Assembly (NCBI GenBank): GCA_016808115.1
Contig: JAEQBH010001391.1
Coordinates: forward strand, 434,001-498,000
Direction of reading: 5' to 3'
DNA: 64,000 bases
DNA from: Tetrastigma voinierianum
Taxonomy: Eukaryota > Streptophyta > Magnoliopsida > Vitales > Vitaceae
The number at the start of each line of letters is the position of its first letter. Position 1 is the first letter of the stretch. Shown one piece after another: positions 1 through 11,335 of this stretch. A program made the translations under genes and the position numbers. The notes below the pieces were generated by a model, which ran no database searches, was not told the origin of the DNA, and was given only the letters and a program-made list of their open reading frames with translations.

Positions 1-1011
1 TGTGTACTGCTTAACCTATGGTTTGAAAAAATTAAAAATTTGTCCAATTCTATTGATGTTAGATTGGTTCCATGTCTGGTTGACTGGATGATCAGTTGAA
101 ATCTTGTTTCTTTCAACCACTTTTATTCCACCTTTAGCTAACCACACACAATGCACATCAGTTTTCAACAATAGGTTGAAGAACTGCCTAGCCTCCTAAG
201 CCTTGCAATAACCTACCCTAGTTTCGTTGACCACCTTTAATAGGTTAAGGACCCCCTTGAATAGAAGGCCAATGTGTCTTCCAAAAGAAAAGAAAAGAAA
301 AGAAAAAGAAAAAGAAAAAGAAGAAAAATTACAACGCTTTACCTTGAATTCCGAGTATGGTCCGAGGGGTATATGGCGAAAGTCTTTAAAGCCCGGTGCC
401 CTAAGCCAACTGGTTGGGAGCCACCGACTTAGTGCTTGCTACACGGGTGAATGGGTGAAGTTTAGCAAGTTGTAGGTGCTGGAGTTTCGAAATCATTCGA
501 GTCCGGGGTGAAACCTTAATATTAGTGGTCGAAAGATCCTTATGACTTAGCGCTTAAGCCTTATTTCCGTCAGGAGCCATCGGTTGATCCCCATTACATG
601 GACTTTGGTGAAGTTGATTCCTCAGCATTGCACCCTACAACACAAAAAGAATTGTGGAATAAGAGGTGGGTCCTGATCTATTTGGGTTGGTTAGCATACT
701 AGGTTGTAATAGCTTGTCGGGGGAGAGTGCGCTTGCGCTTATTGTCGAGACCGGAACAAACAAACACTTAGGATTGCGGGAAGTCTCGGTTAAGTCATCG
801 GGAAGGAAGCTCTTTGATACTCCATTTTTGTATGGTATCTATCTCTCTCAGGTTATTGGCTTAGTTTCGTGATTTTCCGCGGAGGGTTAGGTGGCATTAC
901 TTATTCACAACCTTTTTGAAATATTTTTTTGTGAACATACTTTGATTTTGCTTCATGCACTCTCTTTCTTTCTTTTCTTTCATCAAGTAAGGACTAGCAA
1001 TGTGGAGTCAG
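1..1011 (+). other. Non-coding 3' internal region of B0
   Basis: No coding frame is supported here; the small open frames are not conserved in the sister copies. The stretch holds a purine-rich tract (283-328) and conserved phrases such as 'caccctacaacacaaaaaga', and ends just before the LTR with a decayed polypurine tract (other copies read GTAGGTTGGGGGTG at this place). Confidence 0.7.
283..328 (+). repeat. GAAAAA-type purine tract
   Basis: An all-purine stretch of AAAAG/AAAAAG units about 700 bp upstream of the B0 3' LTR. A tract of the same kind sits at the equivalent place in B1, B2 and both internal copies of B3, so it is a family feature and not a random microsatellite. Confidence 0.8.
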
Positions 1012-2390
1012 TGATTAGTGCCCGTGCACTATTAACCCTATTTATTATAGGTTTTGAGTGCTTTTTGTGTACTAATCATTATAATTAACCCGATTTGCAA
1101 TAAGGTCCCTACTATTCTACTCGATCGATTTTGCTGCAAATTTTGCGCCATGAAAGCCAGCCATGCCAAAAATTGTCGAGGTCGATCCAAGCACGAAAAA
1201 TTCGAGTCAAACTCAGCATTGTAGATCAAAGACCAGAAGGAAAGAAGAGCAGAAAATGCAAGGTAAAGCTGCACTAAGTGTGCTGCAAAATTTCTGCCAC
1301 CCTTACAGTTAGCCGCGAATTGCAACCCGTCGACACTGCTCACAAACCCACTGCTCATCCCGCAGCCCCATGCTCCCTCCCGCATTTCACGCATTTGTCG
1401 CTTTTTGTATACAATTTTTTGTTTCTTCCTATTTTAACCCTTGTAATAGCTTTTGCTTTGGTTTGTTTTGTAATTTCCCTTACACTGAGCACCAATATAA
1501 GCTTCAGTCTGTACAAACTTTGCATCAATCAACTTCAATCAATAAAGTGACGGGGGAAGCTTCCTGCTCTCCCGCTTGGCTTCTCCTTCCTCTCCTCTGC
1601 TTCACTTTCTTTCATTTTCTTTGCTATTTTCTCAGTTTCCAAACATCCTTTGATGATGAAATATCAAAGGATGTTTGGCTAAACCTCCCTCATCCTTGAA
1701 GGGGAAGGCCACCGGGTGCCGGTTTTGAGGTAAGCTGCATGTTCTCATGCTCTTCATGTTGGTGTTTAAGGGTATTTGTGCTCCTGTTTCTCCCCGTAGG
1801 TTAAAATCTCTTAAGCATGCCCTCCTTAATGTGTATTTGGCAAGCTTTTTGGGTTTAGTGGATACTTTCATTAGATCCACTAATGCCCAGTTAGTTGTCT
1901 CCTATTAGTTATTATGGGGTAGGGTTTTTGAGAAGTGTTTTCACTGTTAGGAACATTTATGCCCAGTTAAATGCTATGTTTCAAAAGGGAAATTCATAGG
2001 GTTTAGTTTTTAAAGCTAAATGAAGATCCGGTTCGGGAAATGACTATATGTCATCCTCCCCAACGCGAGGAAAAAAACCCGAGGACATGTTGGTTGCTTA
2101 AAACGTTAAACCAGTGGCCCGACACTTCAAGAGGTTCTATTTTACTTTTTTTTTTCTTATTTTGTTTTCAGCCTGTAAACAACCAATCCCCTGTTTTTAC
2201 CCAAACATTAAAATCCAAATTTAATTCACCAGTTTCGGGCCTTCATCAGTAAGTCATTTTAAAAATGAAGAAACTCATCCCCTGTTCGACCCTTAGAGTC
2301 GCTATATCACGTAGCTTAACTATGACAGTAGGAGGAAATTTAGGATATAAATATTGTTGATTCTGGATCACCCTACTGTGGCACGAATCA
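1012..2390 (+). repeat. 3' LTR of B0
   Basis: A long terminal repeat of 1,379 bp. It begins TGATTAGTGCCC and ends GGCACGAATCA, giving the 5-bp terminal inverted repeat TGATT/AATCA seen throughout family B. Landmarks shared with other copies include 'ccctatttattataggttttgag' near the start, the block 'atgactatatgtcatcctcc' about 350 bp from the end, and 'ggatcaccctac' at the end. Unlike B1 and B2 it lacks the TCGCTAT palindrome array upstream of the promoter, and so resembles the B3 subtype. Confidence 0.88.
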
Positions 2391-2887
2391 ATTGTGTGAT
2401 GGGAGTCGGGACTGACTCGGTATTGATTTCATTGGCATCTTCAGATTGCGGTGGGTCGAAGGTTAACCTCGAGACATAAGTATGTAGAGTGTCGTCTCAT
2501 ACATGCATGTAGTTTTTTTTTTTCCATGATAGGACAGCATGTCTGAATGGATTGGGTTGTTTGTGTGACTGTGAAATGATCATTTGGTTGTGCACCTAGG
2601 TGAGGAGTAGCCCTGGTAGGTTTTGTCCCTATTGGACGCGTTAGCTCACTGATCGGAGTGAATTATCCATGCATTGCAGTAAAATTTCTATGTGTTTTGA
2701 TAGCTAAATTGCATGATTCACATTCATAATCACTAATATTGCGCTAATCCCACATACTATAATGTTTTATAAGACACGTCGATATAGGAGTAAAAAAGGA
2801 AGCTAAATAATAGAAGGAAAGACCAAAAGCAGAGAAGACAATGAGAAGTACAGTGGAGCCTTAGGTACGCAGCTGCGAGGGACTCCA

Positions 2888-3003
2888 CGCTGCAACGTAG
2901 CTCTTCGTAGCAACGTAGAGGCCCTACACTGTAGCGAACCAGATCAACGAATTCCAATTATCCTCGAGTACGCCGCGGTATAGCCTTCTTCGCCGCGACG
3001 TAG
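2888..3003 (+). promoter_or_regulatory. Paired GC-rich motifs upstream of the D TATA box
   Basis: Related 13-mers occur in pairs: CGCTGCAACGTAG (2888) and CGTAGCAACGTAG (2906), then CGCCGCGGTATAG (2971) and CGCCGCGACGTAG (2991). Spacing within the pairs is 18 and 20 bp, and the cluster ends about 50 bp before the TATA box. The layout resembles the palindrome arrays in families A and B, but with few copies. Confidence 0.4.
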
Positions 3004-3052
3004 TGAGAAAAAACTCTGATTTCTAGGCCATTGATGGGCCCGAGTCCCGAGG

Positions 3053-3060
3053 TATAAAAA
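3053..3060 (+). promoter_or_regulatory. TATA box of D LTR
   Basis: TATAAAAA preceded by a GC-rich stretch. It is the best candidate for the U3 promoter of this LTR; transcription would start about 30 bp downstream. Confidence 0.55.
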
Positions 3061-3904
3061 GGAAGCATGTTCGAGGCAGAAGGGGGGATCAGAGGCGAAT
3101 TGAACACAAGAAGAGACGGGTAGAGAGAGATTAGCAAAGACAGATTCCGAGAGATCGCAAAGACAGCCTCTCCTATATTTCTTTTCTTGATTCGTTTGAT
3201 ACTGAAAATTTTTCAGTCTATAATGAAAATCACTATGAACTAACTTTTCTCTCTAGGGTTTTGTCAACCCTAACCGCACCATTATGGATTAGTACATTAA
3301 TTGTGGTTTATTTAATATTGATATAAATTTCTATGGTTGCTTTATTCCTGAATTTAATCACATGTTATTATTTGGCCAATTGTGGCATGCTAATGCTAGA
3401 GCCCCACATTCGAGAGAAGATGGATTTTACAGGAACACGTGGGTAAAGCAACACTTGGTCAATCAGGGAATAAAGATATCCCGCATTCTAAGTGTAGCAC
3501 TATACACCCCACTAGCGAGATAGGAAGTTATATCTCGAGAGAGAATATCTTGTAGGCACGATTAACCCTTTAACATAAATCATATGGCATATTAAATAAA
3601 TGTGCTATCTAGGTTAAAATCCATCAGGTGTGGTAGGCGAAGGCAAAACCCTAGTTTTCTCATCATTACCTTAAATCGAATTTTTAATAGTATGATTTCT
3701 TTAAATCAGTACTTTAGTCATAATTCGCTATAGGACTAGATCCAAATATTGTCTAGATCATCAAGTCAGTATTCGACACGCTTCTCTTCGTGGGAACGAC
3801 ACTTGACTAGCCACTATACTACATGAACTAGACGCGTATACTTGCGCGCGCGAGTCTGCAATTTTACCAAATTTTACACACTCACTTTCTGTCTGTCAAG
3901 TTTT

Positions 3905-3922
3905 TAGCACCGTTGTTGGGGA
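3905..3922 (+). other. tRNA-Asp primer-binding site of D, decayed
   Basis: TAGCACCGTTGTTGGGGA compared with the perfect site TGGCGCCGTTGCCGGGGA present in B2. The four differences are all G-to-A or C-to-T, as expected from deamination of methylated cytosine on either strand. Confidence 0.75.
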
Positions 3923-4115
3923 GAAGTTTAGTGTTGATATTGACAGCAGTGCCATAGACTGTACTTTGGATCAATTTTATTTTATTTAGTTCTTTTTACT
4001 TATTAATCATTTTTTTATTATTCTTTGTTTTAGGTGGTTTGCCTTATTTAATCGTGGTTGTGACTTCCTCGTCCCGAATTTCATACTTGTGATTTCAGGA
4101 AAGCAATTAGTGTGC

Positions 4116-5021
4116 ATGCAAAGACAAGATTGTAGGGAATTACTTCCATTCGATCCTAAACCAGAACAGACATTACATCGATTACGTAGAGAAACACACG
4201 CAACCCAATTTAAAATCATGCAAAATCGCGAGGATTAAGGACAGTTCCAAGAAAGGAACGAACCACATGTGGATCAAAATGGACAGAATCATAGAGATTA
4301 GGCCACCAAATAATTTGTACAACCTGATAATCCGCATATGCCACTCGAGGAGTTCGCCTTGCCACCAATAGTTGTTCAATCAGCTATACGACAACCACCC
4401 ATTCAAGCGAACAATTTTGAGCTGAAAGGAGTAATTCTGCAAATGCTCCACAATATACAGTTTCATGGGTTGCCTAATGAGAATCCGAATGCACATTTGA
4501 CAAGTTTTATTGAAGTCTACAACACAATCAAGTATAATGGAGTAATAGAAGAAGGTCTTAGATTGCATCTATTCCCACTGTCACTTAGCGACCGAGCTAA
4601 GCATTGGTTGACTAGCTAACCACCGGATTCCATTACCTCGTGGAATGACTTGGTGCAAAATTTTCTAACCAAAATTTTCCCACCTGTAAAGATCGCACAG
4701 CTGGTGCAAGAGATCAACACATGCAGACAATTCGAGGGGGAGAACTTGGACGAGGCCTGGGAGAGATTTCATGAGCTACTAAGGAGATGCCCACATCACA
4801 AGTTAACTAGGTGGATGCAGGTGCACACGTTTTATAACGGTTTAAGCGATTCAGCTAGGACAATCATTAATGCCTCAACAGGAGGTGCCCTGGTGAAAAA
4901 GACTACATATCAAGCTTATGAGATATTGGAATATACAACCACTAATTCTAATCAGTAGCCTCGAGATAGATCAGCACCTAGGAAGTCCTTAGCGAGAGTA
5001 GACACATACGTTCTCAATAAA
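4116..5021 (+). pseudogene. gag: Gag of element D, truncated and with stops
   Basis: This is the capsid-region polyprotein of a Ty3/gypsy element. One frame runs from the ATG at 4116 to the A1 insertion, interrupted by several in-frame stops (the first TAA at 4236-4238, then TAA at 4617-4619 and TAG at 4956-4958). The centre is a plant retrotransposon gag domain: an NFELKGVILQML start, 'HGLPNENPNAHLTSF', 'DRAKHWLTS', then after the stop 'WNDLVQNFLTKIFPP', a glutamate-rich 'GENLDEAWERF' block and 'LLRRCPHH'. The downstream part, including any zinc knuckle, is missing because A1 begins at 5022. The stops look like TGG-to-TAG and CAA-to-TAA changes. Assignment to gag is secure; the exact lineage within the Athila/Tat branch is not. 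Confidence 0.85.
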
Positions 5022-6476
5022 TGTTTGTCTATGAATGTATAGACTAAACCCTTCAATTTTTATACCTCTACTGGAGCCTTACAATTCTCCTACAGTTATA
5101 CCCAAATTGGAGTTAGGTTGTTTAAAGATTATAAAAATGTCTTATGTTCTTGAAATTATGAAATGATTTAGTCTAAGACACTTCAAGTGCACAAGTCATA
5201 CAAGTAGTAAAAAAGATGTAAGTCAAGATATCATTCCCTCAGAGATTGATAAGAATTTTAAAATCAACCACCCTAATTACTCAAGATCCACACTATTTGC
5301 ACTTCCTTGTAACAGTTTAAAAGAAAACTAAGGATGGAAAGCAAGATTATCCTATATTATATTTCTGTAATGAAGATAAAATTTGAAAGAAAACAAATAA
5401 CATAAAATGGATTGAATCATTTCTCTGTTAGAAGTGAACACTTACAAGGAACTGTTGTGAAATTGCCAATTTCAACATCATAATATACTGTGACTCTCTC
5501 TCCTAATTCTGGATTTGTCAAAGATTTATAATAGTGCAACTTGGATTTCTCCTTAACTTCACCAATTAGATGTTCCTGCTTCTTTCGAAAATAGGGATCT
5601 AACCATTTACTTGTATTCAGAACACTCTTTATAAGATCTGGGTATTTTTCTTTTTCAATACTTCATACCCATTTCTTAGGACTGCAGGTTTCTTGCTTCC
5701 CAAGACATGACCATTGCAAGAACTCTACAAAATGGTTGATGACACTTCCTTTAGATCTGATGAAATTATCCCTTTCCTTGATTAGATCTCAGCTAACACG
5801 GGATCAGGATCTTTCCATCAAATCAAGGTGAAATCTCTTATCATTTAAATAGATAAATCATTCAACTCAACTTCAAAGCCTGAGTGAATTGAGATTTATC
5901 GAAATGAACTCTCAAAGCTCTTTAATTCCTCAATAATAGTCTAACATACCCCCAATTGAATGCTCCAAACTCTCAGGAATCTCCATCTCTATGTCACTCA
6001 AAGGGCCTCCTGGAAATCAGAGTAGGATACAGTCCTTTGTAAGGTATTCGATACTAATATTTAGAACAATTCAACTCATGAACAACATCAACCAAATAAA
6101 ATACAAATCCAGGAATTCCCTCTAATTATTGTAGAAAAGACTATAACTAACAATAGATCCATTCCAGTGGAAGCTGCGCTTCTAAAAAATTGAATCACAA
6201 TCTACAATGGAGTAGTGATCAAGAACCTCCACTATAACTATAATAAACTGAAAAGAATTGAATTCTAGAAATTGTTTTAACTTCATTAACTCCTGCGCAA
6301 TTGGCAGACACTAATAAACCAAACTTCAAGATTCAGAAACATTACCGGCTCGCATCCGTAAAAGAAAAATCAAAACAATTCTAACTAATATATTCTAAAA
6401 ATATACAAGTGAACCTTCTCAATCCCCCAAGGATCTGGGTTCCGGAAAAGCTGCTTTCTCCTTATGCAAGGACGCC

Positions 6477-6484
6477 TATTTATA
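6477..6484 (-). promoter_or_regulatory. TATA box of A1 LTR
   Basis: On the minus strand the sequence reads GTGTATAAATAGGC. It lies immediately downstream, in the element's direction, of the palindrome array, as expected for a U3 promoter. Confidence 0.6.
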
Positions 6485-6560
6485 CACTTCCAGAAATTGG
6501 GCCTGATTCAAAAGCTTCAAGTGGATTTTCCCAATTTAATGGCCCAACTCACTGTTCAGG

Positions 6561-7730
6561 TTGCGACATAAAAGAGCTTGTCGCAACTGAGTTACAATTC
6601 TGATCTTACAGCCCATCGACTTTAATTGCTTCGTCGTAACATTCTTTGTTCTGTTCGGGCAAGGGAGTCACGACCTATATCTTCTATTACAACACCGTTC
6701 TTCGTAGCTTCTTCCACGTGGTCGTCAGACTCCAGTTTCCTTTGTCGCGACTTAATTTGTTGCTCACCCCCTTGATTCTTGTTGCAACCAAGTCTTCAAT
6801 TGCGACATAGGTTTTGCCTATAGTTTATTCTTTCTGGAATCCTTATCGCGACATGAATTTCTTTATCGCGAATAACTTTTGGCTTCACTCCTTTTGTTTC
6901 TTCAGGTATATGTCGCAACTTGGAAATCCTTGTTGTCTTCTTTTACTTAGCTTTTTCTTGAGAATCATCATTTTTTTTAGTCGCGACTTGAATTACTCTG
7001 TCGTGACCAAGTTCAGTTGCCAGTAGTCTTGACTCTTGTTACAACAACGTTTTCTTATCTCAAAGTAAATATGTCGTGACCAATATATGTTTTTACTTCT
7101 CACTTTGTCGCAACCTCATTTTCTCAGTTACAACAGTTGTTGTGTATTCAGCTTCTATTTCTAGTTGCGACCTGGAAAGTATGTCGCTTCTAAGTTGTTA
7201 CCCTTTTCACCTTGGCCCTTGTCATAGTTTCTCAAAACATAGTAGCAACATGATTTAACCGTTTCAGCACATTTTCATGTCGCGACCTCAAATGATATCT
7301 TCATTTTTTTATCATGTCACAAAATCGAATTTCTTTGTCGAAACTTGGTCAGTTCATTAAGTAACCATTCCTTGCCGCGACATTATTTTTCTATCGCGAC
7401 AAGAGTTGTCTTCTTTCAACGTCGTGACATATAGAAAGATGTCGTGACACGATCATTCTTTGAAGCTTTTTCTCTGTCTCAGCATCTTGTCTCTTGTCGC
7501 AACATTGTTCCCTTAGTCCCAGTATCACTTCTTGTCGAGACCTTGATTCTCTGTCACAACTAAGTTTTGTGCAATCTTCGTTGTTTTTCTCTCACGACAG
7601 ATTACCAACGTGTTGCGGCGTATTTTAGGCCTTATCTTGTAGACCCTATAGAACCATCATCACTCAGGTCGTGACTTAAAAACTGCTGGTTTGCTTAATC
7701 CCTTGTCGCGACGTCAACGTCTATCATGAC
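6561..7730 (-). promoter_or_regulatory. Array of GTCGCGAC-type palindromes in A1 U3
   Basis: Many copies of TCGCGAC and one-base variants (TCGTGAC, TCGCAAC, TCACAAC, TCGAGAC). Neighbouring sites recur at 19-20 bp, for example 6561/6581, 7375/7394, 7422/7442, 7535/7554 and 7705/7724. The copies are more decayed than in A2, mostly by C-to-T and G-to-A changes. Confidence 0.75.
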
Positions 7731-7903
7731 CTAGCTGCCTTGGTCATATTTTTCTCGTCTTTGTCAGACGGTTAATTCTACTCGTAAAACCTTCAAAACA
7801 TAAATTTGGTAAGGTTTCCATATTTCTACATAAAAATAAACAATTAAATTGTAACAAAAGGTCAGACTAATGGATTAAAAATAGATGAGTTTTTTACTCA
7901 TCA

Positions 7904-7920
7904 AAATTCCCCTAAACTTG
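7904..7920 (-). other. Polypurine tract of A1
   Basis: On the minus strand CAAGTTTAGGGGAATTT directly abuts the 3' LTR. It is the expected plus-strand DNA priming site. Confidence 0.75.
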
Positions 7921-7924
7921 AAAT

Positions 7925-7974
7925 TTTGCTTGTCCTCAAGCAAAGAAAAGAAAGATTTGTTTGTCCTCAAACAA
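7925..7974 (-). other. Twin short hairpins beside the polypurine tract
   Basis: Two perfect hairpins share the loop TCCT: TTTGCTTG/CAAGCAAA (7925-7944) and TTGTTTG/CAAACAA (7957-7974). The stems differ by a paired G-C to A-T type change that keeps pairing. A2 has the same pair at 34537-34587. The sequence TTGAGGACAA near the polypurine tract is, to my knowledge, common in plant gypsy elements. Confidence 0.75.
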
Positions 7975-9894
7975 TTGAACTTCATTTTAAGAACATTTTT
8001 TTGTTCTATACTATAATATTTTCTGATTCCATCAATAGACCTGAAATAAGTCAGTTGCAACATTATTTCAAATTTCAGTTTTCAACTCATAAGAAGGAAA
8101 AGTTTTTCTCAATCTCTATTACAAATAAATTTGGATGAATTTATATCAGAAAAGTTCCGCCTCAATCGATCCCGCTCGTGAGTGTGTGTTGGTCTTCTTT
8201 CCTTTTTCTCCTTGATAAATTAGTTAATCTTTTGAAATTCTCATTGGTAAATTAGTTAAAGTCCCATATGCTTGTTTTTCATATTTATCTCCACTAATGT
8301 AGGCAAATTCAACCTTCAAGATCAATGAGGTATTTTAGGCTTGTAATGTTAGGCTTGGGTAATTGGGTAGATAATTAGAAAATTTAGTCTGTAAATTACC
8401 CAGATTCCACTCTTTCCTTCTGCATAATTGCCTTTCTCTTTCATACTTTTCCTTCCTACTGATGTAAACTTTAATAATTCCCCCAAACTTGGTTTTGGTG
8501 CCTCTTCTGCATATTGAGGTCTCTTTGATTGCCACTTTCAAACTTATCAGTCTAGTTCCTTTAACTGGAACTCTTTTGTTTCTCTTTTATTGTTAAAGAT
8601 TTAGGAATAGTGCAATGTTTTGTCTTTTTAGGCTTTCTATCACCCTTAGAGAACTTTGGGTTAGCAACTCCCATACCAATTGGCATTAGGATACTAGGTG
8701 TTGAAACACCCCTTAGAACTTAATTTGTTCAAGAGAGATAAGCCATAAGACTAAACTTATTCCCTTTTTGACTTCTTTTCTGCATCTCTAATCTTTCAAC
8801 TGGTCTTGTCTTCTCCTTCTTTGAAATCCAAAAGAAATATATTCCCCCAATCTTATTCCCTTCTGTATACGCTTCTTTCTCGAAACCGGTACTTAGAGTT
8901 CTTTTGCTGCGTGATTAGCTTAAGGGGGAGGGATTTAGGTTTTGAATTGTTGTGTATTGAAGAAGTTAGGCATTTTGGCTCAAAGCATGGAACTAGAGTG
9001 TATGCATTTGCATATAATGAGGGTAGGTTTGCAAAAGGTTCAAACTTCCAAAGATGGCTTCTATCATTTCCTGTTAGTTGTTTTTGCCTAGGAATTTGCC
9101 TCGACTAATAATCTAACAAGCTCTAAGACCTTGTACTATTTCCTGTGAATCACCCCAGAAGATGTCCCTAATCCTTCCCAACTTGTTAAGGACTTACTTG
9201 ACCATGTGTATTATTTTCCAAGATTTTGTATTGACTTAACTGTTTACACACACAGATTCAAGATCTTATTTGTTCCTTCAATTTTGTACTTTTTCCTAAT
9301 TCTGCATTTTCAACTTTATTCAAGTCACAGTTGCAACTTCTTGTATTAGTTCAATTAAGCCTACTACAATTTTTATCATAGTATTTTTTAGATGTTCTCA
9401 GTGGTTGTTGTGCCATTCACCATTAAAAGCTTGAGTATATAAATCCTTTATTTCAGACAATCAATCAATCACACCAACCTAATTCACTCAATCAATCAAT
9501 GCATCCAAAACAATTAATAGCTTTCTCCAAAACATTCAACTACCAAACCCTTTTTAAGAATTTCCACAACACATCTGTTCTAATTGCAAAAATTGTTGAT
9601 AGCAACACAATCAAATTCACAGTTTAAGAGAACAGCTCACAAGACCAAAAAGATAAACTATACTGAATTTCTATTAAGATGAAGAAAGAATTCAATTGAA
9701 GAGAAAAGAAAAGAAATTGTGAAAATTCACTTTCTTTCACCGGGAGGTATTATATTGGGAGAATCTATGTCAAAACTTGCCAAACAAGGAGAAAATTTTT
9801 GGAAGGTGATGTCAGGTCTTTTCTTTTTAGTGGCCTCTTCCTTTCCAGTTGAGACTAGATCATTTGTGAATTCCACAAGAGTGATTAAAGTGTC
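7975..9894 (-). other. Non-coding region between A1 3' frame and polypurine tract
   Basis: About 1.9 kb without a supported gene. It aligns in short blocks with A2 34588-36500, for example 'tgcttgtttttcatatt' with 'ctccactaatgtagg', and 'atagtgcaatgttttgtctttttaggctttcta'-type sequence near 8610 and 35190. It is therefore element sequence, not a host intergenic region. Confidence 0.7.
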
Positions 9895-11335
9895 TTACTT
9901 CTGGCCCACTTGATTGACTGTTCTCTCCACCTTAGCAATAACACTTAGCATGTTTGATAAATTTTTATTGATCAGATATAAGCTCTCATGCCAAAAATTT
10001 TGCCTGTAAACATCATTGTCATCTAGCTCCATATCTCTTTCTTTCATGAGCCTCCCAAATTCTTTGAACTGCTCCTTATAGAGGTACTTGAAAGTTTCTA
10101 TCTTTTTCAACATATTTCCTTCCATTTCTACTTCTCTCTTCCTCAAAATTGTCAGTAGTTCTGAATCTCTTTTGTATTGGTTATTGTAGAAAGCTTCCAA
10201 GCTGGCCTTCATCTTTCCTAGCCATTCCTTCTCCTTTCTGTCTAACTCTTCTTTCCACTCTTCTTCCTTCTGCTTTAAATTATGCTCCGATTGTTGTTCT
10301 CTTCTTTTAAAATCAACCTCTAAAAATTCCTCTATGATATGTTGTTGTCTCTCCTACTTCTTTTCTCTTTCTTCCATCTCCTTCCTCATCAGCTCTAACA
10401 TCTCCATGATCTCCGAAGTCCCTTCATTTCTCTTGGAGCTCTCTGCATGCTCAGGAAAATTTTCCCTTTCATTAGGGCATGAGTAAAGTAATGGACTCAT
10501 TCTACCCTGCATTTCCTCATCTTCTGCTAAAGTAACTTTTTCTAGGAAATTTTCTATCTCCATATTATCATTCTCCTCTTCGGATTCTGCTTCTACCTCT
10601 ACTATTTCCTCTTGTTTGCTGTTCCATGGCCCTTTTATTACCCCAGTCAGGGTCAGAAGAGAGACCCTAGGGCACATTTCTTCTTCTTCTCGTCTTCCTT
10701 TCACTCCAGCCAAGATACATAACCTAGTGATGGTTGTTGGATGGAGAATTAATCCCTTTTGCTGCTCAAACGATACCCCGTATCGGGAACCTTTCGATCG
10801 CCTCCCACATTCACTTTATATCCCTTCGTATAAGCATATAATGATGGTTTCTGCTCTCACTACACAAGTGTTTAGTAGGACTATGACTGATGCTATAAAA
10901 TAAAACCAAACCTTGTTTTTTTCCGTAAGGGACCCTCTGTTTATAGCCTTGTGTGGGTTCTTCTTAGTTGTCTCCCATCTTCCCTTTCCAGCTGTTAGCA
11001 TATTTACAATATTTTCATGATCTGGTTTTTCAACTAGCTTTTTGAATTTAGAACCATGTTTTAGCTCCTCCAGCTTAAACATCTCATTGATCTTCTTATG
11101 CCCAAAAGGAACCCATACTCCTTGCACATATACAGAGTCTTCCCTCATTTCCACCATATTCGAGTAAAAATCTCTAACAAGAGTAGCGAAACTAGGAGCC
11201 TTGTGCTCACAAAAAAAATTCCAACCCTTCTTTTCTACTATTTCTTAAAAAGGGGAAATAAACTTACCAAACCCTTCGCTGCTGAAACCCTATCGAAAAT
11301 TGTATTTCATGTAGAACTAGCCTTGTGAGACGAAA
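9895..11335 (-). pseudogene. 3' reading frame of A1, main part (plant transposon protein type)
   Basis: This is the extra frame that Athila elements carry after integrase. It is often called env-like from its position, but its function is unknown. Going downstream on the minus strand from the B1 insertion it begins 'FVSQG', then 'EHKAPSFATLVRDFYSNM', 'VYVQGVWVPFG', 'LILHPTTITRLCILAGV', an acidic segment, and a long charged coiled-coil C-terminus including 'EAFYNNQYKRDSELL'. From 11157 to 9895 it stays in one frame, with stops near 10816 and 10354; a frameshift lies in the T-run near 11215. Its N-terminal 55 or so residues are on the other side of B1 (17781-17946). The LVRDFYSNM and VxVxGVxVPF pattern matches what I know of the 'putative plant transposon protein' domain. 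I see no convincing signal peptide. Confidence 0.75.

Larger units (their letters stand above)
1..2390 (+). mobile_element. Family B LTR element B0, 3' part only
   Basis: This is the 3' end of a non-autonomous family B LTR retrotransposon: about 1 kb of internal sequence followed by a complete 3' LTR. The internal part matches the stretches just before the 3' LTRs of B1 (about 15.4-16.3 kb) and B3 (about 30.3-31.2 and 51.5-52.5 kb), including the shared phrase around 'gatgttagattggttcca'. The LTR starts TGATTAGTGCCC and ends CACGAATCA like the other copies. After the LTR the sequence does not continue into a primer-binding site, so this is the downstream end of the element. Its 5' half lies before the window. 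Confidence 0.85.
2391..3898 (+). repeat. Probable 5' LTR of D (start uncertain)
   Basis: The right edge is placed at ...CTGTCTGTCA just before a short spacer and the primer-binding site. The left edge could not be fixed because no second copy is in the window; it may lie anywhere between 2391 and about 2700, and part of the first few hundred bases could belong to another element. It contains a TATA box at 3053. Confidence 0.5.
2391..5021 (+). mobile_element. Old gypsy element D, 5' end only
   Basis: The 5' end of a Ty3/gypsy element on the plus strand: LTR with a TATA box, a decayed tRNA-Asp primer-binding site, a short leader and the first part of gag. It is cut at 5021/5022 by insertion of A1. 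Its pol genes and 3' LTR must lie beyond A1 and outside the window. It carries more C-to-T type decay than the younger elements, which fits its place as the oldest layer of the nest. Confidence 0.75.
5022..7903 (-). repeat. 3' LTR of A1
   Basis: A 2,882-bp LTR. On the minus strand it starts TGATGAGTAAAAAACTCATC and ends CAAACA. Its plus-strand left 1.7 kb aligns with 58453-60078 through many shared phrases, for example 'attataaaaatgtcttatgttcttgaaatta'-type sequence near 5130 and 58560. The minus-strand U3 half holds the GTCGCGAC-type array. The region also aligns more loosely with the LTRs of A2 and A3. Confidence 0.88.

Noticed and set aside
1278..1699. Short open frames of 90-109 codons in the B0 LTR
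   Set aside because: They fall inside the LTR and are not preserved in the other seven family B LTR copies in the window.
7975..9894. Possible host intergenic sequence or small host gene
   Set aside because: Short blocks align in order with A2 34588-36500, so it belongs to the element.
9895..11335. Calling the 3' frame a true envelope gene
   Set aside because: Position is env-like, but no signal peptide, clear transmembrane pair or cleavage site is visible; the hydrophobic patch near 10890-10930 alone is not enough.
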